This document shows positions 36,143 through 45,582 of a stretch of DNA of 64,000 nt, in pieces (positions within the stretch are counted from its first letter, which is position 1; each line of letters starts with the position of its first letter). Both the position numbers and the translations under genes were made by a program. Under the pieces are notes generated by a model. The model searched no databases. It was not told the DNA's origin and saw only the letters and a program-made list of their open reading frames with translations. The stretch lies in NCBI GenBank assembly GCA_949292785.1, contig CASFBK010000004.1, forward strand, positions 238,870-302,869, in the 5' to 3' direction. This stretch comes from an uncultured Eubacteriales bacterium. Its GTDB lineage: Bacteria; Bacillota; Clostridia; Lachnospirales; Lachnospiraceae.

Positions 36143-36181
36143 TTTACACAGACTTTACACAAATTATGTATCTCATTTACA
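36143..36181 (+). promoter_or_regulatory. PhoP/PhoB box array before the Na/phosphate cotransporter
   Basis: TTTACA occurs at 36143, 36154 and 36176, and a degenerate TATGTA at 36165: four direct repeats with an exact 11-base period, the PhoP box layout of Firmicutes. A TATACAAT-like -10 follows at 36189-36196. The regulator is probably the PhoP-like protein at 38072, downstream in the same unit. Confidence 0.8.
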
Positions 36182-36275
36182 GAAGCAGTATACAATAAGT
36201 GTGATAAAGGGCAGACTGCGCCTTTATCAGTTGGGTTTGGATATAAAATAGAGGAATCACTTAGGAGGATGAAAA

Positions 36276-38045
36276 ATGAATATTTTTGGATTTCTGTCAT
36301 TGCTTGGCGGGTTGGCCTTGTTTTTGTACGGAATGAACGTAATGGGCGGCGGCTTGGAAAAGGTGTCCGGTGGAAAGCTGGAACGAATTCTCGAGAAGCT
36401 TACTTCTAATCCGCTGAAGGCTGTGTTGTTAGGTGCCGGTGTGACCGCTGTCATACAGTCGTCATCTGCCACCACAGTTATGCTGGTCGGATTTGTGAAT
36501 TCGGGAATTATGAAGCTGTCTCAGGCAGTGGGCATTATTATGGGTGCCAATATCGGTACGACAGCTACGTCATGGATATTGAGTCTGACAGGGATTGAAA
36601 GCGACAACTTTTTTATCAGTATGCTGAAGCCCTCTTCCTTTTCGCCAATTCTTGCTGTAATCGGAATTATTTTGATTATGGGAGGCAATAGTGACCGTAG
36701 AAAAGATGTGGGAGAGATTCTGATTGGATTTGCGGTACTGATGTTTGGTATGGACGCTATGAGCAGTGCGGTAAAGCCGCTGGCAGACGTGCCGGAGTTT
36801 ACAGGAATCCTTACAAAGTTCAGTAATCCGCTCTTGGGCGTTTTAGTAGGCGCAATATTGACTGCGGTAATTCAGAGTTCTTCTGCTTCTGTAGGTATTT
36901 TGCAGGCATTGTCTGTAACAGGAGCATTTACTTATGGCTCTGTAATACCGATTATTATGGGACAAAATATTGGAACCTGTGTAACTGCTATGTTATCCGC
37001 AGTTGGTGCGAATAAAGGCGCAAAACGTACAGCATTTGTGCACTTGTATTTTAATATCATTGGTTCCATTGTATTTTTAGCAGTATATACCATACTGAAT
37101 GCAGTATTTCATTTTAGCTTTGCAAATGAGACAGTAGGCGTTGCAGGAATTGCTGCAATCCACAGTATTTTTAATATATTTGCGACTTTAATCTTACTTC
37201 CTTTTACCAAAGGACTGGAGAAGCTGGCGTATCTTACGATTCCTGTGGACGAGTCTGAATTTTCAAAAGCAGGAGAGGAAGAAGTATTTAAGATTTTGGA
37301 CAGTCGTTTTCTGGCAACGCCGAATTTTGCCATTGAACAGTGTGTCACAGTAGCAAAACAAATGGCAGAGATTACAAGAGACACGCTGGTATCCGCGAAA
37401 AATTTATTTACGGATTATTCAGAAGAAATGGCGATACGAGTGGAGCGTCAGGAAAACCTTATTGATAAATATGATGACAAGTTAAGTGCATATCTGACAC
37501 AGTTAAACAGTCAGAATTTATCTTACCGTGATAGTCAGATAGTATCAACTTTGATACACAGCATCAATGATTTTGAACGTATTGCTGACCACGGGGTGAA
37601 TCTGATGGAGATTGCCCAGAAGATGAACCGAAAAGAACAGGTATTTTCTAAGAAAGCCCAGAGCGAAATGGAGATATTCGGAGATGCAGTAGAGGATATC
37701 TTAGACCGTTCTGTGCGTGCCTTTGTAGAAAATAATATGGAGCTTGCGCAGACCGTGGAGCCATTAGAGGAAGTCATTGACGATTTGAACAAGGAAGTGA
37801 AAAAGCGTCATATTAAGCGGCTGAGAAAAGGAAAATGTACCATTGATCTTGGATTGGTGCTTGCCGATGTTGCCGCTAATTATGAGAGAGTAGCGGATCA
37901 CTGTTCTAATATTGCCGTATATATGATTCAGATGGAGGACAATTCTATCGAAGCCCATGACTACATTAATACATTGACAGAAGAAAATAGAGAACAATTT
38001 GAACAAATGCAGGAAACATACCGGGAAAAGTATCAGCTTTCCTAG
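36276..38045 (+). CDS. Na+/phosphate cotransporter with PhoU-like C-terminal domain
   Basis: 589 residues. Two inverted membrane repeats carry the PNaS-family motif, VIQSSSATTVML and VIQSSSASVGIL, within about eight helices up to residue 330. The C-terminal 220 residues are a helical PhoU-like domain with two copies of an E-R-x-A-D-H motif (FERIADHGVNL and YERVADHCSNI). Such YjbB/NptA proteins move phosphate with sodium; the PhoU part likely couples to phosphate signalling. It precedes a PhoP/PhoR-like pair and is itself preceded by PhoP boxes, making a self-contained phosphate unit without a Pst transporter. Confidence 0.92.
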   Translation: MNIFGFLSLLGGLALFLYGMNVMGGGLEKVSGGKLERILEKLTSNPLKAVLLGAGVTAVIQSSSATTVMLVGFVNSGIMKLSQAVGIIMGANIGTTATSWILSLTGIESDNFFISMLKPSSFSPILAVIGIILIMGGNSDRRKDVGEILIGFAVLMFGMDAMSSAVKPLADVPEFTGILTKFSNPLLGVLVGAILTAVIQSSSASVGILQALSVTGAFTYGSVIPIIMGQNIGTCVTAMLSAVGANKGAKRTAFVHLYFNIIGSIVFLAVYTILNAVFHFSFANETVGVAGIAAIHSIFNIFATLILLPFTKGLEKLAYLTIPVDESEFSKAGEEEVFKILDSRFLATPNFAIEQCVTVAKQMAEITRDTLVSAKNLFTDYSEEMAIRVERQENLIDKYDDKLSAYLTQLNSQNLSYRDSQIVSTLIHSINDFERIADHGVNLMEIAQKMNRKEQVFSKKAQSEMEIFGDAVEDILDRSVRAFVENNMELAQTVEPLEEVIDDLNKEVKKRHIKRLRKGKCTIDLGLVLADVAANYERVADHCSNIAVYMIQMEDNSIEAHDYINTLTEENREQFEQMQETYREKYQLS

Positions 38046-38071
38046 TGTGAAAAGGAAAAGGGGGAATATCC

Positions 38072-38749
38072 GTGTCATTGATATATATTGTGGAGGATGA
38101 TGTGAACATTCGGGAAATCGAGCGTTATGCCTTGAAAAACAGTGGCTTTGAGGTGCAGGAATTTGAATGTGGAAAAGAACTGTACAAGGCGGTAGAAAAG
38201 CATGTGCCCAGCTTGATTTTGCTGGATATTATGCTGCCGAATGAAGATGGACTTGATATTTTGACAGAACTAAGAAGTAAAAAAGCAACCAAAAGAGTGC
38301 CGATTATCATGGTAACGGCGAAGACAACAGAGCTGGACAAGGTAAAAGGATTAGACCTTGGAGCGGATGATTATATGACAAAGCCATTTGGAATTATGGA
38401 ATTGATTTCCAGAGTAAAGGCGCTGCTTAGAAGAACAGAAGATGTGGCAGAGGCGCCTGTGCTTACCAATGGAGAAATTGTCATTGATACGGATAAACGC
38501 AGTGTTACCGTAAGTGGAAGGGTCTGTGAACTGACCTATAAGGAATTTGAACTGCTGAAAATGCTTTTATTGAACCGGGGCATTGTGCTGACCAGAGATA
38601 AGATTATGGACCAGGTCTGGGGCTTTGAGTATGAGGGGGAAAGTCGTACCGTTGATATGCACATCAAGACTCTGCGCCAGAAGCTGGGCACAGCGGGAAG
38701 CGCCATTAAGACAGTGCGGAATGTTGGTTATATGATAGATTCCGTGTAG
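38072..38749 (+). CDS. phoP: PhoP/PhoB-like response regulator
   Basis: 225 residues from a GTG start behind AAGGGGGAA. Receiver domain with Asp52 in LLDIMLPNEDG, Lys in MTKPFG, and a winged-helix output domain ending TVRNVGYMIDSV. Twenty-six bases after the phosphate cotransporter and 14 before its kinase. The PhoP boxes at 36143 are its likely target, giving positive feedback under phosphate limitation. Confidence 0.88.
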   Translation: MSLIYIVEDDVNIREIERYALKNSGFEVQEFECGKELYKAVEKHVPSLILLDIMLPNEDGLDILTELRSKKATKRVPIIMVTAKTTELDKVKGLDLGADDYMTKPFGIMELISRVKALLRRTEDVAEAPVLTNGEIVIDTDKRSVTVSGRVCELTYKEFELLKMLLLNRGIVLTRDKIMDQVWGFEYEGESRTVDMHIKTLRQKLGTAGSAIKTVRNVGYMIDSV

Positions 38750-38763
38750 AGAGAGCAGACAAG

Positions 38764-40080
38764 ATGAAGAAAAAAATTAATGTTCAATTTATGGCAGTAT
38801 CGGCATTGGCAGTGGTCATCACTGCAATTACGTCTATGATATTGTTTTACAGTATATTTAAGAATCAGGTCTTTGATGACATTGAGGCATATGCGCATGT
38901 GATTCAGCCACTGAATCAGGAATTCTGGGAGGAACCCAGGAATCAGGAACGCTTAGAACAGGATGGACTTCGTATTACGCTGATAGCGGAGAATGGAAAA
39001 GTGATATATGACACTGCCGCAGATGAGAATATGATGGAGAATCACAAGGATCGTCCGGAAATCAAGAAAGCTATGGAGGAGGGGCAGGGAACCGCAGTAC
39101 GATGGTCTGCCACCAGTTCGCTGCATACTTTGTATTATGCAGAAAAGTTGGAAAACGGACAGATATTGCGAGTGGGGAAGGATTCCGAAAATATTTTTCA
39201 GATTATGATAAACACAATATCGATTGTTCTGGTCCTTTCCGTATTTATTGTGCTGTTATGTGTTCTGCTTTCCCACATTTTGACCAAGCGGCTGTTAATG
39301 CCCATTGAAAAGCTGGCAACGAATCTGGATGGAGTGAATCAGGATAATATCTACGATGAGATAAAACCATTTATTCAGACCATCAAAGAGCAGCATATTA
39401 ATATTTTAAACAGTGCAAAAATGCGTCAGGAATTTACCGCCAATGTTTCCCATGAATTGAAAACACCTCTGACAGCAATTTCCGGTTATGCGGAGCTGAT
39501 TGGAAGTGGAATGGCAGATGAGAAGGATACCAAGCGGTTTGCCGAGGAAATACATCGTAGCTCGGATCGTTTGCTGACCCTGATTAATGATATTATAAAA
39601 CTCTCAGAACTAGACTGCGAGGATTTAGAATTTGATTTTGAGCAGGTGGATTTGTATCAGATGGCACAGGGCTGTCTGGATATGATGGATGTACAGGCGG
39701 GAAAGCAGGATGTTACCTTAAAGTTAGAAGGGGAACACTGTACTGTGGTGGCAAATCGTAATTTGATGGATGAACTGTTATATAATCTCTGCAGCAATGC
39801 GGTGCGTTATAATAACCGTGGTGGAAGTGTTACGGTTACAGTCAGACCGGTGAACGGAAGAGTGATGCTGTCGGTAAAGGACACCGGAATCGGAATCCCC
39901 AAAGAACACCAGGAACGGGTATTTGAGCGGTTTTACCGGGTGGATAAGAGCAGATCAAAACAAAGTGGTGGAACCGGATTAGGGCTTGCCATTGTAAAAC
40001 ATATTGTCGCCCAGCATAATGCAGAAATGGTTTTAGAAAGTGAAGAGGGAAAGGGAACCGAAATAAAAATTTTATTTTAG
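38764..40080 (+). CDS. phoR: PhoR-like sensor histidine kinase
   Basis: 438 residues. Two membrane helices (about 9-29 and 150-172) flank a small extracytoplasmic domain, followed by HisKA with His230 in NVSHELKTPLTAISGY and an HATPase domain with DTGIGIP and GGTGLGLAIVKH. The layout fits short clostridial PhoR kinases without a PAS domain. Probably senses phosphate status through the PhoU-like domain of the cotransporter; this is inference from gene order. Confidence 0.86.
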   Translation: MKKKINVQFMAVSALAVVITAITSMILFYSIFKNQVFDDIEAYAHVIQPLNQEFWEEPRNQERLEQDGLRITLIAENGKVIYDTAADENMMENHKDRPEIKKAMEEGQGTAVRWSATSSLHTLYYAEKLENGQILRVGKDSENIFQIMINTISIVLVLSVFIVLLCVLLSHILTKRLLMPIEKLATNLDGVNQDNIYDEIKPFIQTIKEQHINILNSAKMRQEFTANVSHELKTPLTAISGYAELIGSGMADEKDTKRFAEEIHRSSDRLLTLINDIIKLSELDCEDLEFDFEQVDLYQMAQGCLDMMDVQAGKQDVTLKLEGEHCTVVANRNLMDELLYNLCSNAVRYNNRGGSVTVTVRPVNGRVMLSVKDTGIGIPKEHQERVFERFYRVDKSRSKQSGGTGLGLAIVKHIVAQHNAEMVLESEEGKGTEIKILF

Positions 40081-40083
40081 TAG

Positions 40084-40113
40084 TTGACAAATATTATCAA
40101 AAACTGTTATAGT
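40084..40113 (+). promoter_or_regulatory. Promoter of the mntP riboswitch
   Basis: TTGACA (40084-40089) and TATAGT (40108-40113), 18-base spacer, immediately after the phoR stop. Confidence 0.7.
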
Positions 40114-40119
40114 ATGAAA

Positions 40120-40247
40120 AGACTTCGTGAGGGAGTAATTCGCGTGAAGACGTGATTTGTCAACATCCTGGTCAGGCGATGCCGTAAAGACCTGGCAAAT
40201 CTTAAAGAATGAGACTCATGTATGCCCCAGGGCATACGTGGGTCTTT
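40120..40247 (+). ncRNA. yybP-ykoY manganese riboswitch with terminator
   Basis: The leader has the family hallmarks GAGGGAGTAATTCGCG near the 5' end, CATCCTGGTCAGGC, GATGCCGTAAAGACCTGG and AATGAGACTCATG, then a terminator with GACTCATGTATGCCC pairing to GGGCATACGTGGGTC (40212-40243) and TTTTGTT. It sits directly before mntP, a classic target; Mn binding should relieve termination and turn on export. Confidence 0.88.
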
Positions 40248-40283
40248 TGTTATTAAATAATCTTATCGCAAAGGAGAAAAATC

Positions 40284-40859
40284 ATGGGAATTGTTGAGTT
40301 GCTGCTGATTGGTATCGGCCTATCTATGGATGCATTTGCTGTATCCATCTGCAAGGGACTGAATATGAAAAAGGTGAATAAAGTCCATTGTGCAGTGATT
40401 GCTTTGTTTTTTGGAGGATTTCAGGCACTGATGCCGCTCATTGGCTGGGCATTAGGAAAACAATTTGAATCCTATATTACTTCCATAGACCATTGGATTG
40501 CATTTGTCCTTCTGGCATTGATTGGTGGAAATATGGTGAGAGAATCCAGACAAAAAGAAGAGGAAGAAGTGGAAAAATGCGAGCCTAAGCTGAATATCAA
40601 AGAGCTGTTCCTTCTTGCGATTGCTACAAGCATAGATGCACTGGCAGTAGGAATTACCTTTGCGTTTTTAAAAGTTAATATTATTCCGGCCATTGCAATC
40701 ATTGGAACTACCACATTTATTATTTCTGCCATTGGCGTATTTGTTGGAAATATTTTTGGAAGTAAATACAAAGATAAGGCAGAGCTTGCCGGCGGAATTA
40801 TATTAGTTTTGATTGGTGTTAAGATTTTGCTGGAACATTTAGGCATACTGAATTTTTAA
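40284..40859 (+). CDS. mntP: Manganese efflux pump
   Basis: 191 residues, six hydrophobic segments. Both halves carry the MntP motif with a membrane Asp: [16 protein letters not shown] and [15 protein letters not shown]. The central loop is highly charged. The protein exports Mn2+ and its mRNA leader is a Mn-sensing riboswitch, so gene identity and regulation agree. Confidence 0.95.
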   Translation: MGIVELLLIGIGLSMDAFAVSICKGLNMKKVNKVHCAVIALFFGGFQALMPLIGWALGKQFESYITSIDHWIAFVLLALIGGNMVRESRQKEEEEVEKCEPKLNIKELFLLAIATSIDALAVGITFAFLKVNIIPAIAIIGTTTFIISAIGVFVGNIFGSKYKDKAELAGGIILVLIGVKILLEHLGILNF

Positions 40860-40918
40860 CCGGATATACTATCTAATAATGGGATACGGACAAAGAACAA
40901 AAGAAAAGAGGAAAAGAA

Positions 40919-41848
40919 ATGTTGGATTACGTTTTATTAATTGTAGGCTTTGTATTATTGATTAAGGGGGCAGACTTCTTTGTAGATGGAAGTGCCAGTG
41001 TGGCGAAAAAGCTGCGGGTTCCGACCATGATTATTGGAATGACCATTGTGGCAATGGGGACAAGCGCGCCGGAATGTGCGGTAAGTATAGCCGCTTCTGT
41101 AAAAGGAAGTAATACCATGGCAATTAGTAATGTTATTGGTTCCAATATTTTTAATCTGATGATTGTCTGTGGTGCTTGTGCATTGTTTACTCCGCTGGCG
41201 GTAAAAGTATCTACCTTAAAGCAGGAGTTTCCTTTGTCGGTTTTAGCAGCAGTGCTTTTGTTAGGTATGGGGTATCTTGGAATGAGCGTCAACCGTGTAG
41301 AAGGTGTAATTTTACTGGTTATTTTTGCACTGTTTTTAGTATGGATGGTGTGGGAGGCAAAAAAAGCAAGAGATAATGCAGAGGTAGAGGAAATTGAAAC
41401 CCTCCCCGGATGGAAATGCCTGGTCTATATTGTTGGAGGTATTATTGCGATTGTAATCGGAGGAGATTTGGTGGTAGACTGTGCATCTGCGATTGCAGCA
41501 GCATTTGGGCTGAGCCAGACATTAATCGGACTTACCATAGTTGCATTTGGAACCTCTCTGCCGGAACTGGTAACGTCTCTTGTGGCAGCGAAAAAGGGTG
41601 AGACCGATATGGCACTTGGAAATGTCATCGGTTCTAACATTTTTAATATCCTTCTGGTGCTGGCAGTTGCGGCAGCAGTCAGTCCTATGGCAGTCTTGAT
41701 GGACAATCTTATTGATGATATAATATTAATCGCGGTAAGTATTTTGATTTGGATTTTTGCATGGAGTAAAAAGGAATTAAACCGGATACATGGTGTTATA
41801 ATGATTGTTATATATGCGGCATATGTGGTATATATCTGTATGCGTTAA
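40919..41848 (+). CDS. Ca2+/Na+ antiporter (CaCA family, YrbG-like)
   Basis: 309 residues with ten or so hydrophobic segments. The two alpha repeats are clear: GMTIVAMGTSAPECAVS with NVIGSNIFNL, and GLTIVAFGTSLPELVTS with NVIGSNIFNI. These segments form the cation-binding site of Na/Ca exchangers. It lies 59 bases after mntP with no terminator in between, so it may share the Mn-controlled transcript, an association worth noting because some CaCA members also move Mn. Confidence 0.9.
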   Translation: MLDYVLLIVGFVLLIKGADFFVDGSASVAKKLRVPTMIIGMTIVAMGTSAPECAVSIAASVKGSNTMAISNVIGSNIFNLMIVCGACALFTPLAVKVSTLKQEFPLSVLAAVLLLGMGYLGMSVNRVEGVILLVIFALFLVWMVWEAKKARDNAEVEEIETLPGWKCLVYIVGGIIAIVIGGDLVVDCASAIAAAFGLSQTLIGLTIVAFGTSLPELVTSLVAAKKGETDMALGNVIGSNIFNILLVLAVAAAVSPMAVLMDNLIDDIILIAVSILIWIFAWSKKELNRIHGVIMIVIYAAYVVYICMR

Positions 41849-41862
41849 AAGGAGGAAGCAGC

Positions 41863-42249
41863 ATGGATTTTTTTACTAAGTTAGGAGACACGATTTCTGC
41901 AACGGGAAAGGATGTTTCCAAAAAAGCAAAAGATTTGACCGGACTTGCAAAACTTAATATGGATGTAAGAGCAAAAGAAGAATATGTACTGAAACAGTAT
42001 ACGGAGATTGGAAAGCGGTACTATGAACAGCATAAAGATGATACAGAGCCTGCCTTTGGAGAGATTGTTCTGATAAAGGAAGCGATGGAAGAAATCGAGG
42101 CGCTCAAAGGTGAGATTGCCCAGCTGAAGGGCTTGAAGAAGTGCCCGGCGTGTGGAGCAGTTATGGAATTGGATGCGGTGTTCTGTAATAAATGCGGAGC
42201 GAAGTATGAAGAGCCGGAAAAGGAAGTATTTACTGGAGAGGTAGAGTAA
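41863..42249 (+). CDS. Zinc-ribbon protein with N-terminal helical region
   Basis: 128 residues. The first 85 are charged amphipathic helix; residues about 93-115 form a zinc ribbon with CPACG and CNKCG. This small family is common in Clostridia and Bacilli without known function. It follows the antiporter by 14 bases behind AAAGGAGGA and ends the unit at a good terminator. Confidence 0.8.
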   Translation: MDFFTKLGDTISATGKDVSKKAKDLTGLAKLNMDVRAKEEYVLKQYTEIGKRYYEQHKDDTEPAFGEIVLIKEAMEEIEALKGEIAQLKGLKKCPACGAVMELDAVFCNKCGAKYEEPEKEVFTGEVE

Positions 42250-42274
42250 GAAAAGTAGTTACCGGAAAGGATAG

Positions 42275-42312
42275 AAAGACCATGTTGATGAAAGGTCAGC
42301 ATGGTCTTTTGC
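42275..42312 (+). terminator. Terminator after the zinc-ribbon gene
   Basis: AAAGACCATGTTGA pairs with TCAGCATGGTCTTT (one wobble, 7-base loop), then TTTGC. Confidence 0.8.
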
Positions 42313-42407
42313 TATTAAAACAGACGTTAATTACACATGGCGTATATTTGGTTGAATTGGCGTGGAGAATAGCCGATGCATTATATAAATACGAGGGAAA
42401 CAAATAG

Positions 42408-43058
42408 AAAAAAGGAAATCTTCCCAAACGGAGCCGTTATCATCAGGCGGAAATGGATGTATCATCGCTGAAGCCGGGAGAGGATTTCGATGATTTAAAG
42501 CCGAGCTGTATCATTTTTATTTGTACCTTTGACCCGTTTGGAAAGAAACTGTACCGGTATACCTTTGAAGAAAGATGTTTAGAGTGGGATTTTCCATTAG
42601 GAGATGAAACGAAGAAACTATTTTTAAGTACCAAAGGGAAGAATAAGGATGAGGTACCACAGGAATTGATACATTTTCTGGAGTATATAGAAGAGAGTAC
42701 GGATGAATATGTGGCGGCGGTAGAGGAAGAAAGCATAAGCAGGCTGCATACACGGGTAACAGAGCTAAAGAAACGGCGGGAAATGGAGGCGAGGTATATG
42801 ACGTTTGAGGAATTACTGAGGTCCAGAGAAAAAGAAGGAAGAGCAGCAGGACTGGAAGAAGGAAAAGCAGCAGGGCTAGAAGAAGGAAAAGCAGCAGGGC
42901 TGGCAGAAGCAATTCTGGAACTTCTGGAGGAAGCCGGAACTGTTCCGGAAGCTTTGAAAGAGAAGATTCTTGCGGAAAAGGATGTAGAGCTTCTGAAGAA
43001 GTGGAACAGACTTGCGGCAAAAGCAACAAGGATAGAGAAATTTACAGAGAACATGTAA
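42408..43058 (+). pseudogene. Remnant of an Rpn/PD-(D/E)XK nuclease-transposase family gene
   Basis: The frame is open from the TAG at 42405 to 43058; the first ATG is at 42453 but the family-like sequence RYHQAEMDV starts before it. The part left (PSCIIFICTFDPFGK, YTFEERC) is the C-terminal half of Rpn-type recombination-promoting nucleases; the N-terminal catalytic domain is missing. The tail has the usual Gly-Leu-Glu-Glu-Gly-Lys-Ala repeats, encoded by 24-base units at 42843 and 42867. No ribosome site before the ATG is convincing. Probably a decayed mobile gene. Confidence 0.75.
42843..42901 (+). repeat. 24-base coding tandem repeat
   Basis: Units starting at 42843, 42867 and a partial one at 42891 encode AAGLEEGK repeats in the Rpn remnant. 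The copies differ by one or two bases. Typical of this family; not a CRISPR. Confidence 0.7.
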
Positions 43059-43084
43059 ACTTCTTTTAATACAAAAGAATAATC

Positions 43085-43108
43085 CCGGCATTCATCTGAG
43101 AATGCCGG
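43085..43108 (+). terminator. Hairpin after the Rpn remnant
   Basis: CCGGCATTC and GAATGCCGG, perfect 9-base stem with a 6-base loop, but no U-tract. Confidence 0.4.
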
Positions 43109-43167
43109 ATATAAAATTGTTATAATTATTTCAGTGCATATTAAGATAAAAATGGAAAAACTAAAAC

Positions 43168-43196
43168 TTGACTTAAAACATTTTCTGTGCTACTGT
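43168..43196 (+). promoter_or_regulatory. Promoter of the metG T-box leader
   Basis: TTGACT (43168-43173) and TACTGT (43191-43196), 17-base spacer. Confidence 0.6.
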
Positions 43197-43202
43197 TTTT
43201 AA

Positions 43203-43478
43203 ATAAAGCAAACACTGAGAAAAAGAGAGTACACATGGAAGAATGGCAAAGAGAGTCCCGGCAGCTGAAAAGGGATACAGGAGAACGTGTGGAAGATGGC
43301 TTTGGAGTGGCATTGCCGAACTGCGCTGAGGCAGCAGATAGGCAGTGACAGGGTCGCCTGTTACAGCGAAAAGTATGAAGGTACTTGATGAGGTCTGCAT
43401 CGTGAGGTGTAGACGAAGAGAAGTGGTATCGCGGACAATAATTGCCCGTCTTCTATATTTGGTAGAAGACGGGTTTTT
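43203..43478 (+). ncRNA. T-box leader of metG
   Basis: A long leader with a stem I region (GAGAGTCCCGGCAGCTG...GGGATACAGG), the T-box sequence GAAGTGGTATCGCGGAC (43420-43436) and a terminator CCCGTCTTCTA/TAGAAGACGGG (43445-43473) followed by TTTTTT. An ATG in the GGAAGATGGC segment (near 43290) can be the methionine specifier, matching the downstream gene. Specifier assignment is less certain than the T-box itself. Confidence 0.85.
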
Positions 43479-43534
43479 TATTTCATAGGATATTAATTCC
43501 TAAAAGGGAATTTTAAATTTAGGAGGAAAAATTT

Positions 43535-45559
43535 ATGTGTACAAAGTGTAACAAAGGAAAGTATTATATGACAACGGCAATCGCCTATACATCAGGAAAG
43601 CCTCATATCGGCAATACTTATGAAATCGTGCTGGCCGATGCTATTGCCAGATTCCGCCGTCAGGAGGGCTACGATGTTTATTTTCAGACGGGAACGGACG
43701 AGCATGGTCAGAAAATTGAGCTAAAGGCACAAGAGCAGGGAATCACGCCAAAGGAATATGTAGATAAGGTTGCAGGAGAGGTAAAGCGAATCTGGGATTT
43801 GATGGGCTCCTCCTATGATAATTTTGTCCGTACTACGGATAAGGACCATGAGGAACAGGTACAGAAGATTTTTAAGAAGCTTTATGAGCAGGGAGACATA
43901 TACAAGGGAGCATATGAGGGACTTTACTGTACCCCTTGTGAATCCTTCTGGACAGAATCCCAGCTGGTAGACGGAAAATGTCCGGATTGCGGAAGAGAAG
44001 TGCAGCCGGCAAAGGAAGAAGCATACTTCTTTAAAATGAGCAAGTACGCAGACCGTTTGATTGAACACATCAATACCCATCCGGAGTTTATTCAACCGGT
44101 ATCCCGTAAAAATGAGATGATGAATAACTTCTTATTACCAGGATTGCAGGATTTGTGCGTGTCAAGAACTTCCTTTAGCTGGGGAATCCCGGTGGATTTT
44201 GAGCCGAAGCATGTGGTCTATGTGTGGCTGGATGCACTGACGAACTATATTACAAAGATTGGTTACGATGCAGACGGAAATTCCTCAGAGCTGTTTCAAA
44301 AGAACTGGCCGGCAGACCTTCATTTGATTGGAAAAGATATCATCCGTTTCCATACGATTTACTGGCCGATTTTCCTGATGGCTCTGGATTTACCGCTTCC
44401 AAAGCAGGTATTCGGACATCCATGGCTTTTACAGGGTGGAGAGAAAATGAGTAAGTCAAAGGGAAATGTAATTTATGCAGACGATATGGTAAAACTGTTT
44501 GGCGTAGATGCGACCCGTTATTTTGTACTGCATGAAATGCCTTTTGAAAATGACGGAACGATTACCTGGGAGCTTGTGATAGAGCGTTTTAACTCCGACC
44601 TTGCAAATGTTCTGGGCAATCTGGTGAGCCGAACCATTTCCATGAGTAATAAGTATTTTGATGGAGAGGTAAAGTCTACCGGTGTTGTGGAAGCAGTGGA
44701 TGAAGAATTAAAGGGCGTAGTCACAGCGGTAAAGGAAAAAGTTGAAGAGAAAATGGCAGGTTTGCATGTGGCAGACGCAATTTCTGAGGTATTTAGTATC
44801 TTCCGCCGCTGCAACAAATATATCGATGAAACAATGCCATGGGCGCTTGCAAAGGAAGAAGCAAAAAAAGAGCGCTTAAGTGAGGTTTTGTATAATCTGG
44901 TAGAGTCCATTACCATAGGCGCCAGTCTGCTGCATAGCTTTCTGCCAGAGACAGCGGAACGAATTTTAGAGCAGCTCAATATCGGGCTGAGAGAGTTTGA
45001 GGATTTAAACAGATTTGGCTTATATCCTAATGGAAACAAGGTTACGAAGCAGCCGGAAATCCTGTTCGCACGTCTGGATGCAAAAGAAATAATGCCGAAG
45101 GTTGAGGAAATTCGTGCGGCACAGCGTGCAGAATTTGAAGCAGAGCAGCGTGCCCTTGGAAAAGAGATTCCGGGAGAAGAGAAGAAAACGGAAAATACAG
45201 AAAAAGAAGTAACCATAGATATTGAATCTAAGCCGGAAATAGAGTATGATGATTTTATGAAAATGCAGTTCCAGGTAGGAGAAATCATTGCCTGTGAGGC
45301 TGTAGAAAAGTCGAAAAAGTTACTTTGTTCCCAGGTACGGATTGGAAGTCAGGTAAAGCAGATTGTATCTGGCATCCGTAAGTTCTATACACCGGAGGAA
45401 ATGGTAGGAAAGAAAGTAATGGTTCTGGTGAATTTAAAGCCGGCTAAGTTAGCGGGAGTATTATCAGAGGGAATGCTGCTCTGTGCAGAAGATGAAAACG
45501 GACAACTTGCTTTAGTTGTGCCAGAGAAAAGCATGCCGTCGGGAGCTGAAATCTGCTAA
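43535..45559 (+). CDS. metG: Methionyl-tRNA synthetase with C-terminal tRNA-binding domain
   Basis: 674 residues. Catalytic signatures HIGN (about residue 26) and KMSKS, a zinc knuckle with CTPC and CPDC, an anticodon-binding helical domain, a Glu-rich linker (about 535-570) and a C-terminal EMAP/Trbp111-like domain (MQFQVGEIIACEAVEKSKKL). This is the long MetG form. Controlled by the T-box upstream. Ribosome site TTAGGAGGA. Confidence 0.96.
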   Translation: MCTKCNKGKYYMTTAIAYTSGKPHIGNTYEIVLADAIARFRRQEGYDVYFQTGTDEHGQKIELKAQEQGITPKEYVDKVAGEVKRIWDLMGSSYDNFVRTTDKDHEEQVQKIFKKLYEQGDIYKGAYEGLYCTPCESFWTESQLVDGKCPDCGREVQPAKEEAYFFKMSKYADRLIEHINTHPEFIQPVSRKNEMMNNFLLPGLQDLCVSRTSFSWGIPVDFEPKHVVYVWLDALTNYITKIGYDADGNSSELFQKNWPADLHLIGKDIIRFHTIYWPIFLMALDLPLPKQVFGHPWLLQGGEKMSKSKGNVIYADDMVKLFGVDATRYFVLHEMPFENDGTITWELVIERFNSDLANVLGNLVSRTISMSNKYFDGEVKSTGVVEAVDEELKGVVTAVKEKVEEKMAGLHVADAISEVFSIFRRCNKYIDETMPWALAKEEAKKERLSEVLYNLVESITIGASLLHSFLPETAERILEQLNIGLREFEDLNRFGLYPNGNKVTKQPEILFARLDAKEIMPKVEEIRAAQRAEFEAEQRALGKEIPGEEKKTENTEKEVTIDIESKPEIEYDDFMKMQFQVGEIIACEAVEKSKKLLCSQVRIGSQVKQIVSGIRKFYTPEEMVGKKVMVLVNLKPAKLAGVLSEGMLLCAEDENGQLALVVPEKSMPSGAEIC

Positions 45560-45582
45560 TAATAAGGGCTGATTGCATGCTC

